Source: Antricoccus suffuscus
GTDB lineage: Bacteria > Actinomycetota > Actinomycetes > Mycobacteriales > Antricoccaceae
Reading direction: 5' to 3'
Assembly (NCBI RefSeq): GCF_003003235.1
Contig: NZ_PVUE01000012.1
Location: 1 to 64,000 of the forward strand
Length of the DNA: 64,000 bases
This document shows positions 60,773 through 64,000 of this stretch, piece after piece. Position numbers and translations under genes: made by a program. The stretch's first letter is position 1; every line of letters begins with the position of its first letter. The notes beneath the pieces are model-generated. The model saw only the letters and a program-made list of their open reading frames with translations, was not told the DNA's origin and ran no database searches.

Positions 60773-60853
60773 GTGTTTGGGATGGAAGATGTCGACTCGG
60801 CCGCTGGACGCGTAGCGCACTCCTTCGCCGCTGCTACGGGCTTCGACTCGTGA
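60773..60853 (+). CDS. Possible 26-codon small ORF coupled to the DUF6113 gene
   Basis: GTG 60773 lies six bases after AAAGGA and encodes VFGMEDVDSAAGRVAHSFAA, ending ATGFDS, with TGA at 60851-60853. The TGA overlaps the GTG start of the next gene (GTGA), the arrangement typical of translational coupling. There is no recognised homology. It could be a real small protein or a coupling leader. The absence of a separate RBS before the next start supports it. The rest of the 60711-60772 gap shows nothing. Confidence 0.4.
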   Translation: MFGMEDVDSAAGRVAHSFAAATGFDS

Positions 60854-61266
60854 AGTCGCTCGAACAGTGGCTCGGTGTCCTAATTTGGTGCGTCGTGACG
60901 CTGGCCATCGCCGTCCTCGGGGTGTTCTTCGTGCCGCTCGCGACCAGTGGCGGCGTACACATCCCGATCAGTCTGCTCGTCGTCGTCGTTGCGAACGTGC
61001 TGTTGCCGAGCGTCTTCACCAGGGGGCTGGAACTGGCGTGGGCGTGGTTCGTGCCCCCGCTGATCTGGGTGATCGTCGTGATTCCCTCGGCGTCGTTGAC
61101 CGGTGACGGTGACATCCTGTTGCCCGGTTCGCCGGCGTACAGTTCGACGCTCAATCTGATCTATCTCGGCCTAGGCGTCGTCGCGGCGATCGTGGGTGCT
61201 TACGTCGCGCGCATGGATTTCAACCTCATCCGCCAGCTACGCCGTACTGGCGAACGCCAGAAGTAA
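60850..61266 (+). CDS. DUF6113-type four-helix membrane protein
   Basis: 138 aa from GTG 60850. Four hydrophobic helices (WLGVLIWCVVTLAIAVLGVFFVP, HIPISLLVVVVANVLLPSVF, LAWAWFVPPLIWVIVVIPSA, LNLIYLGLGVVAAIVGAYVA) separated by short loops, ending in a basic tail. This resembles DUF6113 proteins that in many actinobacteria sit next to mshB; mshB itself is not in this place. Function unknown. The start overlaps the small ORF ahead of it. Followed after 17 bases by the LLM oxidoreductase gene, probably the same transcript. Confidence 0.8.
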   Translation: MKSLEQWLGVLIWCVVTLAIAVLGVFFVPLATSGGVHIPISLLVVVVANVLLPSVFTRGLELAWAWFVPPLIWVIVVIPSASLTGDGDILLPGSPAYSSTLNLIYLGLGVVAAIVGAYVARMDFNLIRQLRRTGERQK

Positions 61267-61283
61267 CGACACAGGAGGATCAG

Positions 61284-62252
61284 ATGAACCCTCGTTTTGG
61301 AGTATTCGTTCCGCAGGGCTGGCGGATGGATCTGACCGAGATCGCCGATCCGGCCGAGCAGTTTGACGCCATGATCGGCGTCGCGAAGCAGGCTGATCAG
61401 GGTGCATTCGACTCGATCTGGGTCTACGACCATTTCCACACCGTTCCCGAGCCGACGCACAACACGGTTTTCGAGGCCTGGACGACGAGCGCGGCACTCG
61501 CGCGTGAGACGTCGCGGATTCACATCGGCCAAATGGTCGGCTGCAACGGATACCGTCAGCCGTCGCTGTACGCGAAGACGGCATCGACGGTCGATGCGAT
61601 GAGCAAAGGGCGTCTGTACGCGGGGCTCGGTGCCGGCTGGTATGAGCAAGAGTGGAAGGCCTACGGCTACGAGTGGACGGATATCCCCACCCGGATGGGG
61701 CGGTTCCGTGAAGCGGTGCAGATCGTGCACAAGATGTGGACCGAGGACGAGCCGACGTTCTCCGGGAAGCGTTACAGCATCGACAAGCCGATCAACAAGC
61801 CGATGAGCGGCGTTCCGGGACGGAAGATCCCGCTGTGGGTTGGCGGTGGCGGTGAGAAGGTGACACTCAAGTTGGTCGCACAGTATGCCGACGCTTGCAA
61901 TATCGGCGCCGGCAAGCCGGAAGTCATCACCGAGAAGCTCGGCATCCTGCGGCAGCATTGCGAGACCGTCGGCCGGGACTTCGACGCAATCACCAAGTCG
62001 ACCTCCATCAACGTGATCCCGGTCGAAAACCCGAGCGACACCTACATCGAGCGGGCCACTGCGCAACGCGGTGGGCAGGTGCAAGTGGACCAGATCCGTA
62101 CCGGATACGGAATTGGCGAGGCGGCGATCCGGGAGAAGATCGATAAGGCCCTCGCGGCTGGTGTCGATTACATCATCAGCTACGTTCCTGGTGTCGCGTA
62201 CGACGATCAGCTGATTCCGGCGTTTTCCGAGATCATTTCGTCCTACCTCTAA
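61284..62252 (+). CDS. LLM-class flavin/F420-dependent oxidoreductase
   Basis: 322 aa from ATG 61284 behind AGGAGG. Luciferase-like monooxygenase fold: FGVFVPQGWRMDL, SIWVYDHFHTVPEPTHNTVFEAWTTSAALA, RIHIGQMVGCNGYRQPSLYAKTASTVD, GRLYAGLGAGWYEQEWKAYG, IPLWVGGGGEKVTLKLVAQYADACNIG. The pattern fits actinobacterial F420-dependent LLM proteins rather than FMN monooxygenases, though this cannot be decided from the sequence alone. Substrate unknown. Confidence 0.88.
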   Translation: MNPRFGVFVPQGWRMDLTEIADPAEQFDAMIGVAKQADQGAFDSIWVYDHFHTVPEPTHNTVFEAWTTSAALARETSRIHIGQMVGCNGYRQPSLYAKTASTVDAMSKGRLYAGLGAGWYEQEWKAYGYEWTDIPTRMGRFREAVQIVHKMWTEDEPTFSGKRYSIDKPINKPMSGVPGRKIPLWVGGGGEKVTLKLVAQYADACNIGAGKPEVITEKLGILRQHCETVGRDFDAITKSTSINVIPVENPSDTYIERATAQRGGQVQVDQIRTGYGIGEAAIREKIDKALAAGVDYIISYVPGVAYDDQLIPAFSEIISSYL

Positions 62253-62483
62253 ACCCAGATCCACCCTCTCCGCGTCTGACCATCTCGAAGGGGAATACTA
62301 GTGCGCAGCGACCGCCGCTCGCGGGGCCGACAAATTGTCACCCGGCGGGCGGTGTTGCCAGGTAAATTGCAATGCTAAAGCCATAGAATCGTTCAGATTA
62401 ATATTGCCGAGCGGTCGCCGGGCAGAGCCGGGCACCGTCAGGTACGTCGTACAACAGCGACATTGCGCGTGAGAGGAAGCACC

Positions 62484-62810
62484 GTGACTTATGTGATCGC
62501 CGAGCCTTGTGTCGATCTACTCGACAAGGCGTGCGTCGAGGAATGCCCAGTCGATTGCATCTATGAGGGCGAGCGCATGCTCTACATCCACCCCGACGAA
62601 TGTGTCGACTGCGGTGCGTGCGAGCCGGTATGCCCGGTCGAGGCCATCTACTACGAAGATGACGTGCCGGATGAGTGGAAAGAGTATTACAACGCGAACG
62701 TCGACTTCTTCGTCGAGCTCGGCTCTCCTGGCGGTGCATCAAAGGTCGGCAAGCAACACTTCGATCACCCACTGGTGGCCGCGCTTCCTCCTCAGTCGCA
62801 CGACGAGTAG
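62484..62810 (+). CDS. fdxA: 7Fe ferredoxin
   Basis: 108 aa from GTG 62484 (VTYVIAEPCVDLLDKACVEE), behind AGAGGAAG; the frame is open to 62463. The cysteines C9, C17, C21, C25, C40, C43, C46 and C50 follow the FdxA pattern for one [3Fe-4S] and one [4Fe-4S] cluster (CPVDCIYEGERMLYI, then PDECVDCGACEPVCPVEAI). The longer C-terminus (WKEYYNANVDFFVELGSPGG) is normal in actinobacteria. It donates electrons to P450s or other enzymes. fdxA-dapC order matches Mycobacterium. The 231-base gap upstream (62253-62483) has TAGAAT near 62385 but no clear promoter. Confidence 0.95.
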   Translation: MTYVIAEPCVDLLDKACVEECPVDCIYEGERMLYIHPDECVDCGACEPVCPVEAIYYEDDVPDEWKEYYNANVDFFVELGSPGGASKVGKQHFDHPLVAALPPQSHDE

Positions 62811-62822
62811 AGCGCCGGGCAC

Positions 62823-63917
62823 ATGCGCCAGTTCGTACTGCCTGACTTTCCCTGGGACCAGCTAGCACCGTATGGCGACAAGGCCGCCAAGCACCCCGAC
62901 GGGATCGTCGATCTCTCGATCGGCACGCCCGTTGACGACACGCCTCAGGTCGTCCAAGATGCTCTGACGGCGGGCGCAAATGCCCCCGGCTATCCGCAGA
63001 CCATCGGTACTCCGGAGTTGCGCGACGCGATCGTTGGCTGGTTGCAACGCGTGCACGGGATTACCGGGCTGACGACCGAGATGGTCCTTCCGGTGATTGG
63101 CTCCAAGGAGTTTGTGGGCGGCTTACCGACGCTGCTCGGCCTCGGCCCGGGCGACGCGATCGTAATTCCGGAGTTGGCCTACCCGACGTACGCCGTTTCG
63201 GCCGCCTACTGCGGCGCGGAGGTCCTTGCCCGCGACGGTCTCGCGGCGATCGGACCGCAGCGGGTCTCACTGATCTGGATCAACTCACCGTCCAACCCGA
63301 CCGGCAAGGTTCTGCCGGAGACTCACTTGCGCAAGGTGGTCGACGAGGCACGGTCGCGTGGCGCGATCGTGGCCAGCGACGAGTGCTATCTCGACCTGTC
63401 GTACGACGGTCCCAAGCCGCAGTCCGTGCTGCACCCGGACGTGTGCGGTGGGTCGTTCGAAGGGCTGCTTGCCGTGCACTCGCTGTCGAAGCGGTCTAAC
63501 TTCGCCGGCTACCGCGGCGGCTTCGTCGCCGGCGACCCGGCGCTGATCAAGCGGCTGACCGAGGTGCGCAAGCATCTGGGCTACCTCGTCCCGCGGCCGG
63601 TCCAGGACGCGATGGTGGCGGCGTACACCGACGACGCACACGTCGAGGCGCAGCGGCAGCGCTATGCCGCCCGCCGTACGGTCCTCAAAGGCGCACTCGA
63701 GTCCGCCGGGTTCACGATCGACGAGTCCGAGGCTGGCCTCTACCTGTGGGCAACTCGCGGGCTCAACTGCTGGGACACCGTGGACCTACTGGCGGATAAG
63801 GGAATTCTCGTCGCGCCGGGCGCCTTCTACGGGCCAAAGGGCGCCCAGCACGTGCGGATAGCACTCACCGCGAGCGACGAGGCAATCAATCAGGCCGCTG
63901 CCCGGCTCCTCGACTGA
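62823..63917 (+). CDS. dapC: Succinyldiaminopimelate transaminase
   Basis: 364 aa from ATG 62823, 12 bases after fdxA. Fold-type I aminotransferase: NSPSNPTG at 154-161, D186 and Y189 (SDECYLDLSYDG), PLP-lysine K223 in HSLSKRSNFAGYRGG, C-terminal QHVRIALTA with the carboxylate-binding Arg. The N-terminus MRQFVLPDFPWDQLAPYGDKAA is distinctive of actinobacterial DapC. Converts N-succinyl-2-amino-6-ketopimelate to N-succinyl-LL-2,6-diaminopimelate in lysine and peptidoglycan synthesis. Confidence 0.95.
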   Translation: MRQFVLPDFPWDQLAPYGDKAAKHPDGIVDLSIGTPVDDTPQVVQDALTAGANAPGYPQTIGTPELRDAIVGWLQRVHGITGLTTEMVLPVIGSKEFVGGLPTLLGLGPGDAIVIPELAYPTYAVSAAYCGAEVLARDGLAAIGPQRVSLIWINSPSNPTGKVLPETHLRKVVDEARSRGAIVASDECYLDLSYDGPKPQSVLHPDVCGGSFEGLLAVHSLSKRSNFAGYRGGFVAGDPALIKRLTEVRKHLGYLVPRPVQDAMVAAYTDDAHVEAQRQRYAARRTVLKGALESAGFTIDESEAGLYLWATRGLNCWDTVDLLADKGILVAPGAFYGPKGAQHVRIALTASDEAINQAAARLLD

Positions 63918-63932
63918 GGGTTCGACCTGGTT

Positions 63933-63950
63933 GTCCGCCGCGGAGCGGAC
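63933..63950 (+). terminator. Small hairpin after dapC
   Basis: GTCCGC-CGCGGA-GCGGAC, perfect 6-bp stem, 15 bases past the stop. Possible terminator or regulatory element of the next gene beyond the window. Confidence 0.4.
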
Positions 63951-64000
63951 AGAAGTAACGTCGGACACAGTTCGTGCCCACCTACGTCGTACCCCGGAGG

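Overview
The window reads as a chromosome segment of a high-GC actinomycete. Signs are the rplJ-rplL-rpoB-rpoC block, frequent GTG/TTG starts, several apparently leaderless genes, a monomeric isocitrate dehydrogenase, GlpX-type FBPase, a PhoH2-type PIN/PhoH fusion, an Ada/AlkA fusion, an F420-type LLM oxidoreductase, FdxA-DapC, and gene order recalling Mycobacterium (phoH2-fum-glpX-DUF4245-xseBA-ispH-ychF and typA...fdxA-dapC). The genus cannot be fixed from this sequence; it could be a Geodermatophilales/Frankineae-like lineage, but that is a guess.

Layout. 0.2-3.3 kb: a DUF3817 membrane protein fused out of frame over a truncated HAD hydrolase, a MarR-MFS efflux pair, and a Nudix hydrolase. 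3.3-12.6 kb: the ribosomal stalk operon (L10 leader, rplJ, rplL, terminator) and rpoBC with its own promoter and terminator. 12.8-15.1 kb: monomeric icd on the minus strand, with an unusual nested palindrome in its upstream region. 15.2-28.2 kb: a catabolic cluster with MFS importer, GntR regulator, molybdenum hydroxylase (one FeS subunit, one FAD subunit, two different full-length Mo subunits), crotonase, divergent SDR, alpha/beta hydrolase, CaiB CoA-transferase and HMG-CoA-lyase-like enzyme. It is tied together by repeated TGGTATACCA operators at three promoter regions.

28.4-41.7 kb: mostly core genes (phoH2, fumC, glpX, xseB/xseA, a lipid-droplet-type protein, ispH, rmuC, alkA, ychF). 41.7-44.7 kb: a GntR-MFS-ABC segment that appears to have been inserted into the 3' end of ychF, bounded by a 23-bp near-perfect direct repeat; the displaced canonical ychF terminus lies at 44645-44677. 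44.7-52.2 kb: accessory genes (a VapBC-like toxin-antitoxin pair, an HSL-type esterase, two medium-chain reductases, a FUSC transporter, an ACT protein, and a small protein made of 11-residue repeats). 52.4-63.9 kb: typA, a complete Dpp/Opp-type peptide ABC transporter with an intercistronic hairpin, a candidate 26-codon coupled ORF, DUF6113, an LLM oxidoreductase, fdxA and dapC.

The best candidates for something undescribed are the TGGTATACCA-controlled molybdenum-hydroxylase/CoA pathway (substrate unknown, with two enzymes lacking classical catalytic residues), the ychF-targeted insertion, and the mutually exclusive hairpins upstream of icd. No tRNA, rRNA, CRISPR array, transposase or integrase was seen.
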